A DNA stretch of 64,000 nucleotides from Sapria himalayana (Eukaryota > Streptophyta > Magnoliopsida > Malpighiales > Rafflesiaceae), in assembly GCA_029783825.1 (NCBI GenBank), contig JAREIK010002645.1, forward strand, positions 992,001-1,056,000, written 5' to 3'. The first letter of the stretch is position 1. The number at the start of each line of letters is the position of its first letter. Below are positions 47,542 through 59,139 of this stretch, piece after piece. Made by a program: the position numbers and the translations under genes. The notes beneath the pieces are model-generated. The model was not told the DNA's origin. It saw only the letters and a program-made list of their open reading frames with translations, and made no database searches.

Positions 47542-48500
47542 AGAATAATTCGACCAGCTTCAGAAAATGATTTAATTTGATTTATTTATTTATTTTTTGT
47601 TTATAAATTAATTGATATGTAGCGTTATATATTTTATGCGTTTTGTTTAATTAATGATGATTGGGCGCTCACATCACATCAAAAATAAAATGCACAAAAT
47701 ATTTTTTTAAATAAAATGAAAAAAAAAACAATTATTATCAAGTGATAAAAATACATGTGTTTTTTAGACGTGCTGCACGTGAAAAAAAAAAAGAGCAAAA
47801 GAAATATTTGATTTAATTTTTTATTTTGTTTAATTTTAATTTGTTATGCAGTGTGCTATCTTATATGCCTGTTTGGGGTCTGCCTGTTTTTTAGACGTGC
47901 AGAGGATGTGCAATGGCTCGTGGGGGACATGCTTCTGGATCACGTGAAGGAGCAATAAATTAACTTATTCGGATCCAGAAACATAATTTCCAAGATCAAT
48001 TATAAGAAATGTGTTTATTATTATATGCATCACTAGTAGTTTTTAAATATTTGTTTTTTTTTTTTGGTTGTAATTTGTAAATGATGTTTATTTTCTTTTT
48101 TACTTGTGATTTATTTCATTAATAATTATTTATTATAAATATGTACGGTAGAAAATATATATTTCTCTATGAATGTGAAAATTGAAATTTTCAATTTAAA
48201 AGTAATTAAATTTGGGCAAAATTGATTTCAAGATCTGCAGTTTTTAAAGATTTAAAATACAAATTAAAATTTAATTTTGGCTAAAATTGAAAATCTATCA
48301 TGGTTAGAAATTATAATTCAAATTAAAACTGAATTTTAATTTTAAAAAGATGAATATATATTTTTGAAAATCAAAAATATTGCATGGTTTCCATTGCATT
48401 ATCTAATGGTTGAAAGGAATATTTAAAATATGTTCATGTTCTATTTTTTAGCCAACAATTTTCACCATTGCAATCCTATGGGATTAAATTTTCACCATTG
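47542..48500. other. AT-rich stretch, no gene seen
   Basis: No recognised domain. Contains a short repeated phrase, tttttagacgtgc, at 47,761 and 47,889. Confidence 0.5.
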
Positions 48501-48506
48501 TTGATC

Positions 48507-48736
48507 CCAAGTCACAGCTACCTTGCCGCTAGACCATGTCAATGAGACAGGTGCGTGGGTCGTCCCTGGCTCCACATGAGACACGACAACCTATAACATA
48601 GCATGACATGAGCCGCATCTTGGGCAGGCACGACCCAGATCCAAGCATGGTTCTAGACCATTATGTCCCAAGGCAGCTACAACTCTGTCGAGCCATGTCT
48701 CGTGCCGTGCCTGGACCACCCAACTCGACACCTCTA
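48507..48736. mobile_element. MITE relic with preserved right end
   Basis: Right end CGACACCTCTA at 48,726-48,736 is close to the family terminus; interior is GC-rich (ggcaggcacgacccag, tgccgtgcctggacc). The right flank agttgatc has a 7-of-8 match, tgttgatc, at 48,499-48,506, a possible worn target duplication. The left 40 bp instead read, on the minus strand, as an A-box-like tggtctagcggcaaggtag, so the left limit is uncertain. Confidence 0.5.
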
Positions 48737-48784
48737 AGTTGATCAAATAAAAATATCTTTTTTTTTATGAGGCAATACTTGCAC

Positions 48785-48850
48785 TAGATTTTGGCCTCGC
48801 CAAGCTAGGTAAGTTTACCCACTAGACCATGTTAAGCAATTCAATATGTG
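48785..48850 (-). repeat. tRNA-like fragment (possible SINE)
   Basis: Minus strand reads ttaacatggtctagtgggtaaacttacctagcttgg, with an A-box-like tggtctagtgg, and parallels the minus-strand text ttgacatggtctagcggcaagg at 48,500-48,545. B box not convincing. Probably a tRNA-derived repeat fragment rather than a gene. Confidence 0.35.
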
Positions 48851-50900
48851 TGTGTAAATGGCATGTTCTCTAAGCTTTCTACTAGATTTTTAGATTTTTC
48901 TAGATGGAACTGAAAATGGATAAAACTTTGCCTCATTCAAGTTTTCACTATGTGATTAAGAAATATGACAAACCTAGAAATTTACTTCTTATAACTTGGT
49001 TGACTAGAAGTTACTCCATGACGCTCTTAGAGTATTACTAATCCTTAAAAAAAAGGATAATATTAAGAGATAGAAATTTAAAATAAATTTCTCTCAAGAA
49101 ATAAAATACTAAAAGCACATAACTTGGCAACTTGCCAAAAATGGAGTAAAATTTTGATAATTTAATTATAAGTCCACCTTTAATGACATAAAAAAAATAA
49201 CGACACAAATTTCAATATAATTTCACCTCTAAATATGAATAATGAGTGAGAATATTATCTTCCCATCCAACCATACCTCCTAGCAAGCACTTCTAATAAG
49301 CACATCTAAATGTTCAAAGGAAAAAGTGGTCATTGTGGGGAACTAATAAATTATCATATCATCCTTTTTAGTGATTGCCTATGAAAGCATGGGAAACTCT
49401 GAAATAAAAGGCCCTACCTAGGTACCCTCTACTTAAGACCAACTAAAAGAACTTACTTAGCTAGGCATATTATGTTGTTTATCTCTAGATACACTAAATT
49501 ACTAAATGTGCCTGAGAATAATTCAGAGTGAAACTCTTGGATAAACCTGACAAAGTAAATGCTTAGTCATGATAAAAAAAATATTTGCTTAAAGTTGGTG
49601 ATCAACTAATTAGGCTAAATAAGCAAATCTATGAATTCAATTTTCCTTTAAAAAATATTAAGCTTGTTTCCCTTTCTAATTGACAACAGCTGGGCATAAT
49701 TTCTTCTTTTTATTGACCTTAATCATCTGAGAGTATAATCAACTAGCTTAGCTAGTCACATCTTATGCAGGGGGGGGGGTGGGGATTCAACAAGTTCAAT
49801 TTAGATTTGAAGACACTTGTTTGAAATCATGAGTTGATGGATCAAATCCAATTTAAAAAATCAAGATTTGTTTCATTAAATATGCAGAAATTATTTGGGT
49901 CCATCATTAATGTTTGGTAAGATTTAACTTCCAAAATCTTTAGAATTACAATTCAAGTAATAACATTGATGTTATCTTGTTGCAACGAATATAGATATAA
50001 TCACATTGGCATGTTGAAACGAAAGGCTTGATGTTATCTTTAATGAATATTATTTATTCCAAGAGAATCATGTCGTCTCTTTTTATAATGAGCAACTTTG
50101 CATTCATTTTCTCCAAATATAATTAAATATTTGATGATTAAAAAAATCACATATTACAAAATAATAGTGGATGTAATTTATTTCTCAAAATATAATAGAT
50201 TTGATGCAAAATGACTTCTAGAGTTTACAGATTCCAAGAATGGGGCTGGAACTTTTTCATTGGCCCAAGAATGGGGTTAGAACTTTTTCCTTGGCCCAAT
50301 CATGGGTTAATTAGTTTTGATTTTATTATTTTCTAATACCATTGCTATATAATGATCGAGAAAGACTAATATCAACTTCTTGACAATTCCACGATGTCAC
50401 GACCACATAATAATATGAGAGGTCCTTCACCATGTCATGATATTTCTTAGTGTCATGACCTCTTTATGAAATATAAAAAGACAAGCACAAAGTTAATCCC
50501 ACTTCATAGTATTGTGACTTTGTATTATATAGACAATAAACTCAAGTAGTGGTAATTATTAGTACCACAACTTTGTGTTAGAGAAAGTTTGAGATTCATT
50601 CCAAAGTTTGGATAATTTTCTATTGTCGCAACCTTAGGCTTAAGAATTAAATATCAAAGTTGTGACTTTCTTTTGAAAGCTATCACTTCCTACTTAGAGT
50701 GATGCAACATCTCTTGAGTATAAAAGTAAAAGATATAGATATTTAGAAAGATCTCTTTAATTTTTTTTCCTCTCACTCCACACAAAAAGTAAAGGCATGG
50801 TAACTTTTAAATACTAGAGCCAAATTATGTACTCCCTAGAAGTTTTACAAGCAAGCAATGGAGAAGAGAATTAATGCAATCCATACTTTTATATGTTAAT
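48851..50900. other. AT-rich stretch, no gene seen
   Basis: No coding signal. A G-homopolymer (about ten G) lies near 49,771-49,780. A short exact duplication around ggctggaactttttc/ggttagaactttttcc with aagaatgggg occurs at 50,236-50,300. The right part (50,390-50,700) shares phrases with 31,900-32,400. Confidence 0.5.
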
Positions 50901-51430
50901 CCATTATACATATCTTAAAAAAAACTAGTTCTTGAATGAGATAAATATTATATAAAATATTCTAAAAGGATTCACTTTTGGTGTGAGGCTCACATCATCA
51001 CTAAGGAGGATGGTGACATGTAATTCTTTATACTTGTACGACGAGTATGTTGTGACTCACATGATGGTGATAACCTTAATGAGTTGCCACAGGTGAACCT
51101 TTTAGAAAATATATATTAATTATATGAGTATAACACTTATAAATCATAAAGTGTATAGATTTATAATTAATATTAATTTTTGGTCTTTATGATACATGAG
51201 ATTATAGTATAAAAATATATATGCAAAGTAACCATTATGGAAAATTGATAGTATTACCTAAATGATATGGGTTACTTCAACTGAGTACAACTTCATAATA
51301 GAGTATTGTAACTCCAAAATACATGTTATAACTTTTGATGAGTCGTAACTTCTCATTATAAATCATGACTAAAAAGTATAGTCTTCTAGTCACAATCATA
51401 TAAAATTAGCGTCGACTCAGTTTAGGTAGT
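50900..51430 (+). repeat. R1 LTR-like repeat, copy d (partial)
   Basis: Shares aaatattatataaaatattctaaaaggattcac, ggaggatggtgacatgtaattct and attaattatatgagtataacacttataaatcataaa with copies c and e, then diverges near 51,290. Confidence 0.58.
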
Positions 51431-52160
51431 GACTTCACAATTCTGGTAGCAATACCAAACAATGATATTAAAGGTTTTCTAAACTAGCATTCTTCTTACT
51501 TAGATAAATATTTTTTTTCTCCAATGTATGTCATGTCATGCAAATCCTCTTGGTTTTTTGATATTATGTACGTTGAGCACATGACTTTTAATTTATATTG
51601 TTTGCATCTTAAGATTTTACATATTATATTTCCTATATTCATATTCTTGATGGTTCTTTATATCAAGTACCTAAGTTGGGATTGTTTTCTAACATTTCTC
51701 ATATTTACCTTGTTCTAAATGTCAATATATATTTGATATTTGTTTGTCGATTATTTGATATGGATGAAGTTTATGTTTTTTTTTTTTCATCTAAGAGAAA
51801 TATTTAGTATACTAAGAAAATATTGATTGTTTGGATAGGACATAAAGTTGGATGCTTGTTGAGCTAGTTGCTCTTAAATTTGATGGTTTCATTCATATTC
51901 ATTTTTAAGCTATTTAAAATATACTTCACTTATGAACACGTTATTAAAACTCAATTATCAAGCACCAAAGCACTTAGAATGGAAAAGCTATGGAATATAT
52001 TAAAGCGTAAGGTATGATTTTGAAACTTTCTTTTTCTAATATCCATATAACGAAATGATATAGTTGAATCAACAACATACATATTTTAAAGATTGTTTAG
52101 GCCTGCTCATTTGCACATGTTATACTTAGGTATTTTATTGAAAAACAACAATACATTGTA
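51431..52160. other. AT-rich stretch, no gene seen
   Basis: A 64-codon hydrophobic open frame at 51,524-51,718 has no recognised relative and is AT-composition driven. Nothing else is supported. Confidence 0.45.
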
Positions 52161-52990
52161 TACATCTTACAGGGATTGGTTCTTGATTGAAATAAATTTT
52201 ATTTAGAATATTCTTTTAAAAAATTTACCTATTGTGTGAAAGTTGTATCATTATTGGGGAAAATAGTGATAGACAATCCTCAGACATGCATGAATGTGCG
52301 GTGACTCGCAAGGTGGTGATATCTCTTATAAGTTCATTTGACTCATATGTTTTTTATTGGTAAATCTCGAAGGAAGCATTTGTTAATTATGTGAGTAAGA
52401 CTTACAAAATCAAAAATATAAATGCTTATAAATCACATCAATCATTTGTCTCTAAGATAATAGAATCTAGTGAATAAGAGTGTACATATGAAATAATTAT
52501 CAAGAGTAGTTACTAAAATTGTCTAAAAGGTATATGATTATGAATGACCCTCATACATTAATGAATTATTATTTTAATGATTATGTACCAAGGAGTCAAC
52601 TATGAAAAGATCACCATTGATTATGACTCAATGGTGACAATCACCTTGTGTGGCATTAGGACATATAGTAATTGCACATCACAATCTTTATTTTGTGTCC
52701 AATATTATATATATATATATCAACCAAATTAATGTCATCACATAAATTAGATAAATGGATTATAGATCTAAAATTATTTAACAATCTAAATATGTATTAT
52801 ATTAAAAATGAGTTGGCAATTGTTGGATAGTTAAATTGCTGATATAATTCTTAAGAGACCAATATCTGGATAAAAAACTATTATATTATTTGTATGACCC
52901 ATGCACTTGTTAATCTTTTTTGATAAGATATTCTCATTAATAAGCTTTTGAAACATTGCTTAACTAATTAAATTATACATGGTAACTAAG
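52160..52990 (+). repeat. R1 LTR-like repeat, copy e, next to gypsy pol
   Basis: Good match to copy c along its length; a (TA)n interruption lies at 52,706-52,720. It is directly followed by Ty3/gypsy RT sequence from about 52,995, with no room for gag, so either a deletion joined them or the contact is coincidental. Confidence 0.65.
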
Positions 52991-52994
52991 TCAT

Positions 52995-54115
52995 AATAGC
53001 AATCCCCACTTTACTCATGCCAAAGAAAGATGAGTTGGCATGTTGTGTGGACATCTCTGCGATCAATAAAATAACTATTAAGTACCGATTTCTTATTCCA
53101 TGATTGTATGATATGCTTGAAATGTTAGATGACTCGAAGGTGTTTTCCAATATTGATATGTGTGGTGGTTATATCCAAATTCGAGTCCAATTTAAAGATG
53201 AGTAGAAAACTGTCTTCAAAAGAAAATATAAATTATATAAATGGTTAGTCATGCCATTTTGATTGTCCAATGCTCCAAGTACATTTAATGGGGATGATGA
53301 ATCAAGTACTTCAATCTTTAAATGGTAAATTTATTATACTTTACTTCAATGACATTATTGTCTATTCCAAAAATGAAAGAAGAACACATGAAGCATTAGC
53401 AAAAAGTATTGATTGTTTTGAAAGATACCCAATTATTTATTAATCTCAAGATGTACAATTTTATGATCGATAACATATTATTCTTGGGTTATGTAGTGAG
53501 TGCTATTGGCATTCATGTTGATGAAAAAAATGTGCATGCAATCATAGAGTGGTCTACACCCAAAACCATCACTAAAGTTTGAAGTTTTCATGATTTAGCT
53601 ATTTTCTACTACCAATTTATTAAAAATTTCAGCCCCATCATATCACCAATCACAGAGTGCTTAAATTAGAATTATTTCTGGGTGACGAGGTGGAAAAAAA
53701 CTTCACCGAAATCAAAGAGAAATTATGTATGACTCTTATTCTTGCTTTATCAAGCTTCGAAAAAGTTTTTGAAGTGGAATATGATGCTACTGGAGATTTA
53801 ATTGGGATTGTTTTGTTGCGAGGGAGGCATTCGATGCTATTCTTTAGTGAGAAACTAAGTGTAGCCCATCAAGAGTGGAGCACCTATGATCAAGAATTCT
53901 TTGCAGTATTTCGAACTCAAAGCATTGTGAGCACTACTTAATTCAATGAGAGTTTGTCATTTACATTGACTATCAAACTTTGAAGTTTTCAATAATCAAA
54001 GAAAGTTGGATGAAATAGAAATAAGGTGGGCAACATTCTGATAAAAAGTTCACTTTCAACATTCAACACAAGTATGAAATTCAAAATCAGGTTGTGGATG
54101 CCTTGGGTTGACGAG
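52995..54115 (+). pseudogene. Ty3/gypsy RT-RNase H remnant
   Basis: Broken plus-strand reading in family order: [19 protein letters not shown] near 53,010, KYRFLIP near 53,080, FSNIDMCGGYIQIRV near 53,150, KTVFKRKYKLYKWLVMPF near 53,205-53,260, the catalytic box as YFND at 53,342-53,353 instead of YFDD, FLGYVVS near 53,480, then an open RNase H piece at 53,657-53,941 with FEVEYDATGD, FFSEKLS and WSTYDQEFFAV. It ends near 54,105 with ADALG (normally ADALSRR). Chromovirus-like by the RT phrases, lineage tentative. Inactive. Confidence 0.82.
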
Positions 54116-54735
54116 TTAGTCCACTTTTTAAACTGATCACCCAAGTATATTTCTAAAAATTTTATATATTGTGTAGATTTAAAGAAAAAAAATAACTAAA
54201 GCTTTTAAATTTGTTATAATCAACCTAAAAACTGTGCTAAAATTGCCCACAATTTTTTTTACTCTATTATAAAATCCATTTTCTATTAGATTTATTTTAA
54301 AACACATCTATAATTGTTGGTAATTTTTTATGATAAAATATATAAAATCAAAATTTAACTAGCAATTAAAACCCATGATCACAATTCAATAAACCTCACA
54401 TTTATTAAACATGATATTCGATCTATACTTCAAATTATTAAATATGTAGCCATCAAGTTCTTTCTGCATTCTTATTATAAGGTGTAATATATCTGACTAT
54501 TTTTAATTTTAATGTTTATTTTTGTGTCCATAAAAAAAAATATTCAATGTACACTTGGGAAGACACCATTTGTTCTTCTCATGATAAAGGATTCATTAGG
54601 TAATAATAACAAATTGCATTCTTTTTTCTTTATTCTTTTATCCCTTGCAATGAGTTACTTGTGTCTGCCCTGCAAATTTTTTTTTCTTTTTTTGTCTCAT
54701 AATAAATAAACTTGAACTTGTCGCATCATCATGCT
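54116..54735. other. AT-rich stretch, no gene seen
   Basis: Follows the RNase H remnant where an integrase would be expected; no integrase motif was recognised. Confidence 0.5.
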
Positions 54736-55258
54736 ATATATATATATATATGCATCTATGTGAAAAATCAATACACACACACACGCACGCACGCACACAT
54801 GCATATATATGAATATACATGCATATATATGAATACACAAACACACATATATATGTGTATGAATATATACAAGCATATAATACATGTATATATTCATATA
54901 TGTGAATATAGATGCATATATGCAATATATTGGCACATATGCAAATATTCATCATGTATATAAATATATGTGAATATACATGCACACACACACATATATG
55001 CATAAATGCTAATACACACACACACCCACACACCCACACCCACACCCACACACACACACACTCACACACATGTCGATATACATGCATTTATGTGAATATA
55101 CCATGCACATATGCCAATATTACACATGTATGTATATATGTGTGTGTGTGTGTGAATACATACTTATATATGTAAATATATATGTATATCTGTGAATATA
55201 TATGTATATAGGTGAATATACGTTATATATATATATATTGTATATATTTACACATATA
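54736..55258. repeat. Compound AT / CA / TG microsatellite
   Basis: (TA)n at 54,736-54,750, (AC)n with acgc variants at 54,773-54,800, CA/CCA-rich tract at 55,013-55,068, (TG)n at 55,139-55,154, (TA)n near 55,226-55,240, joined by atgcatatatgaatata words. Lies about 0.4-0.9 kb upstream of the QWRF gene leader. Overlapping Tyr/His/Ile-rich open frames on both strands are artefacts. Confidence 0.95.
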
Positions 55259-55260
55259 CA

Positions 55261-55680
55261 TTTTTTGATTCCAAAATCCAAACCACAATTTTTATTTCTA
55301 TTCTTAACTGTTTTCTTTAGTTGGTAAATCAAAATGGTGCCGTGCTTATTAATCATATTACTCAAATGGTCAATAGCGGTGAGGTCGTGAGGAGGATCAT
55401 TGGGCGATGGGCGATCCCACAAACGTGGCCCGAGAACACCCTCCTTACGTTATTGCTAGAAATAAAATAACAGTGACAGAATCGGCAAGAGGTTTTATAA
55501 TGCCGATACTTCCATTTAGTGAAATACGTGATGAATAAAAATGCCCTAGTTTAAAAAATATAATGAAAATAATAAACAGTGTTAATAATTTATTTTAATA
55601 ATAATACCTCTCCACAGTTCATCAATATTCGATTTTAATAGTACGATAATTCGAACAATTAAAATATCACAGTTTAATTT
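55261..55680 (+). promoter_or_regulatory. Probable promoter region of the QWRF gene
   Basis: Base composition changes from microsatellite to mixed sequence. ACGTGGC at 55,423-55,429 matches the ABRE/G-box-like core, and the overlapping gtggcccg resembles a TCP-type site. No start site can be fixed from sequence. Assignment is by position and motif resemblance only. Confidence 0.35.
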
Positions 55681-55982
55681 GATTTTCTTCTCTGATAACT
55701 CGGCGGGCACTTCCCTCCTGGTCCAGCAAACTCCAAACCACCACCGGCAGTTATGCTCTCAAATCTCGCTGAAACAGGGCCCCTCTCTCCCACTCTCTGG
55801 CGACCCGGGCAAAGGTAACGGTCACATTTCCGGCAAATCTACCTCTTCAAAAATTTCCATATCCTCTCCGATTTAGCCTTGCCGCCTTGCTGTCTGCTCG
55901 TGTGTGTGTGTGTGTCTCTCTCTCGGCGTGTCTTCCCCGCGGCTTTTTATCCATCACAGGCAAGGGTTTTGGTGTCGACCAA

Positions 55983-56018
55983 ATGCACTCATTGATTCGA
56001 GGATTCTGGCTTGAATGA
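55983..56018 (+). CDS. Upstream ORF 1 of the QWRF gene (11 codons)
   Basis: ATG at 55,983 and TGA at 56,016-56,018; encodes MHSLIRGFWLE. Its stop overlaps the start of upstream ORF 2 in an ATGA. Such leaders can lower or condition translation of the main frame; that effect is inference. Confidence 0.35.
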   Translation: MHSLIRGFWLE

Positions 56019-56044
56019 GTATGAAATACATCCTGTCATTCTAG
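56015..56044 (+). CDS. Upstream ORF 2 of the QWRF gene (9 codons)
   Basis: ATG at 56,015 (atga overlap with upstream ORF 1) and TAG at 56,042-56,044; encodes MSMKYILSF. Stops 8 bp before the main ATG at 56,053, which favours either leaky scanning or poor reinitiation. Whether it lies in the mature leader depends on an unknown transcription start and splicing. Confidence 0.35.
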   Translation: MSMKYILSF

Positions 56045-56052
56045 TCTAGATA

Positions 56053-57414
56053 ATGGTAGCTGAAGTATCATCCAAAGCTGCGGCAACGCCAGCCCCGCAA
56101 AATCTGAACAGTGCGAGACCGCCATTACTCCCATCTGACCCCAGCAATGCTGCGGCCTTTCGCCGACCGAAGGCTCGGGAGGTTACTTCTCGATATATGT
56201 CTTCTTCTTCAACATCCAAGAGATGCCCCTCGCCATTGATCCCACAATCAGCTGGTCTGATGACCCCGATGCCTAGTGCACCTTCTACGATAAAGCGATC
56301 ACAATCAGTAGAGAGGCGGCGACCTTCTACTCCACGACCCGGTTCTGTTGACCTGAGAAATGGTGCATGTAATGGTGCTCCGGAAGTATCTACTGCTCAC
56401 CGAATGCTAGTCACGTCTACCAGAAGCTTGTCAGTGTCGTTTCAGGGTGAGTCGTTTTCACTCCAGGTCAGCAAGACGAAGCCAGTTCCAACCCCAATTG
56501 GTGTTCGGAAAGTTACCCCAGAGAGAAGGCGACCTGGTCCTACGCCAGTCAGAGTGATGGAACAAGGAGATGTTAATAGGAATGTGGAGCAGCTTCGGTG
56601 GCCAGGGAGATTTCGGCCACCAAATTCCATAACTAGGAGTGTGGATGGCTTGAATGATAGGAAGCAATTGAATGAGTCTCGAACAAATTTGGGCACTGCT
56701 GGAGTCATGCTGAGCTCCATCGTGGATAATTGTTCGTCCAGTGAAAGTACGTTGAGCTCAGATTCTAGCATCATTGATTCTCAAAAGCCTGTGGACTTGA
56801 ATGGATTGGATCCACAGTCTGATCTCCCCATTGCTTCTGACACTGACAGTGCATCTTCAGGCAGTACCTGCGAGGGTAATGGAAATTCAAGCTGTGGTGG
56901 ACAGACCATGAAGGGCCAACGTGGGATAATGGTACCTGCTAGATTTTGGCAGGAGACTAACAATCGAATGCGCCACCCAGTAGAAATTACTTCACCAGTA
57001 TCAAAAAATATTGGATTGAAAGGACCTTTCCCCCCCAAACTTGTCCTCCCAAAGCTGTTTTCAAGTGATCCTCCACAGACAGTGACTAGTAGGGCACATT
57101 CATCTCCTCTTCGTGGTTCTGGATTGCGGCCTGCATCGCCAAATAAACTCAGGACGCCTATGGTTAGTTTGTCACCCACAAGGGGAGCGAGCCCATCAAG
57201 GATAAGGAATGGAGCTGGTGTTGTGCAGAATAATAGTCTGGGGAGTACGCCTTCAATTTTGAGTTTTTTGGCTGATTTTAGGAGAGGGAAGATTGGGGAG
57301 AATAGGATTGTGGATGTGCACTCTCTGAGGCTTCTATACAATCGTCTTCTGCAATGGCGCTTTGTGAATGCTAGATCTGACACTGCACAATCAGCTCTGA
57401 AATTGAATGCTGAG
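56053..57414 (+). CDS. QWRF motif-containing protein, first exon (partial gene)
   Basis: 454 codons of the N-terminal part of a DUF566/QWRF-family protein. Residues 20-60 carry the RPPLLPS and RRPKAREVTSRYMSS blocks typical of the family; 60-165 are Ser/Pro/Arg-rich and basic (RSQSVERRRPSTPRPGS), consistent with microtubule binding known for family members such as EDE1 and AUG8; RMLVTSTRSLSVSFQGESF is near 117-135; a serine-rich stretch is at 228-275; SPLRGSG, RPASPNK and SPTRGASPSR follow near 351-383; the signature LLQWRFVNAR is at 432-441. The frame continues to GCTGAG followed by GTATGA at 57,415, a good splice donor, leaving a phase-0 junction. The conserved C-terminal exons are not found before 64,000, so the gene leaves the window. 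QWRF1/QWRF2-like by the SLSVSFQGE block; orthology is not proved. Confidence 0.9.
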
Positions 57415-59139
57415 GTATGATCTGCTTACTGGCCTCATTTACTCATCTTTTTTTTTTTTGTAAATTTCTGATCTCTGCATTTCGTGGTTGTCAAATTTTT
57501 ATTAGTTGCTTGATGTGTCTGCATACTGATACGCAAATCTATGTCGTATCAGTTTTTGTTATGGTCACCACTTTCTATTTTTATGTGTCAAAGGGATCTC
57601 CAATTTATATTTGGGCTTGTTATCATCTTTTAATCGAACAGACAATACTTTATTAATGAGGACGTTTGAAAGAGATTGGGAACTAGGAAGTGTAATTCTA
57701 TTCATGCATAAAGTTTGTTCATATAGAATTAATTGGCACATTTGTTCATATAGAATTCTAGCCTAAAACTGTTTGACTCTAGAAATCCACTGTTACATTG
57801 GTGGTATATTTGCTTGTGTCTGGACTGGTGTAATGCTGGTGTATACAAGATATTATTGCTAGAGTGAATATTGTTTGGAAAATAAAAAAAATGTTTTAGT
57901 GAGTTATGTTGACTGATAGACTATAAGATTTTTCTATATTTTATGATATTTTATTAATTTGTGCTTAGTGCATTAGGTAGAAGAATATCCACATCAAAAA
58001 TGAGTGCTCTAGTGAGTGTTTTCTCTCATTTATGTCTTATGAGCACTTTTGTGTTTATGTAGTAGATGATTGACTATTGTTGGTAACATGTCATAGTATG
58101 TACCATAAAATAATTTATTTTTCATGATATCAAATATATTTAACAATGGTGTCTTGTTACTAGCATTATCATTACTAGGATGAAGTGTTTTCTTCATGGT
58201 TTCTTAAATAAAAATTTCTGAACGCGTTTTGAATAGTATTTTTTTCATTGGATTCAATAATTCCATGAATTTTCACTTCAATCCTAACATAGTTTCAAAG
58301 CCTCAAAATTGACATACTATCATTGTATGATTACACTATTGGAAATTATTGTCAAAGCATTTTTGTTGCTGATGGTGCTAGGAATCAATGAAAATTATAA
58401 CTGTGGCAAGGATATATATTTATTAATAGTAATCATATATTTTTAAAAGAAAATTTTGATTTGTTAATAACTTGAAAGAGTTTTTATTATTTTTGTAATT
58501 TGATACTTGAATACCTAATTACCAAATCTATATAAATGGGCTGCTTTACCTCTGGTGAAGAAGAAATTATCTTAGGAATTTAATAATCACACATGTTTGT
58601 TTAATTTTTTTGTGATCTATATCAAGTTTGTTTTGGGTTGGGTTGGGTGGGTTGAGTTGGGTTTGGGTTGCTCTCAAGATACAATGTAGATGCAAATATT
58701 TGATGTTTATTGAATTTATCATTCAATGCATACTATTGAAACGATGTGGTGCATATATTTGTCGATTTTAGAGATTCATAGCACAAATTAATTGTGAACT
58801 AATATTTGTATTATTGTTGTTATTGAAAATTGAGAGATAGGACAATTGCTTAATATACATTGAGTATTTAGATTTGGTTTGATAGATGATAGAAGATGAA
58901 TCATTTTCTTGTTGACCCACCAATGAATTATACAAGATTAATTTGGACTAACAAAGATTCATAATTCTCATTATTATTTTAATTATTGATTGAATTATAA
59001 ATTTCAATAGTATTGACTTCTTGCACCATATGTAAGGTGTTTGGTCTTTTTTATATTCATCAAGATATTTCATATATATGGTATAATGACACAACTAATG
59101 GCCTTGAGATAATTTAAGCAGGGAAATCTAATCGAATTG

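Larger units (their letters stand above)
55681..56052 (+). promoter_or_regulatory. Probable 5' leader of the QWRF gene
   Basis: CT-rich, GC-richer DNA typical of a plant leader, with a (TG)n(TC)n tract at about 55,899-55,924. Two short upstream ORFs close to the main start are listed separately. An open frame at 55,679-55,876 has no recognised domain and lies within this leader. Confidence 0.5.

Noticed and set aside
47148..47580. Pro/Gly/Arg-rich open frames on both strands
   Set aside because: They overlap each other entirely within a GC-rich fold-back MITE. The same applies at 12,139-12,531, 33,282-33,606 and 59,128-59,595.
58635..58672. Telomere-like repeat (gggttgggttgggtggg)
   Set aside because: Too short and not the plant TTTAGGG unit; a simple G/T-rich stretch.
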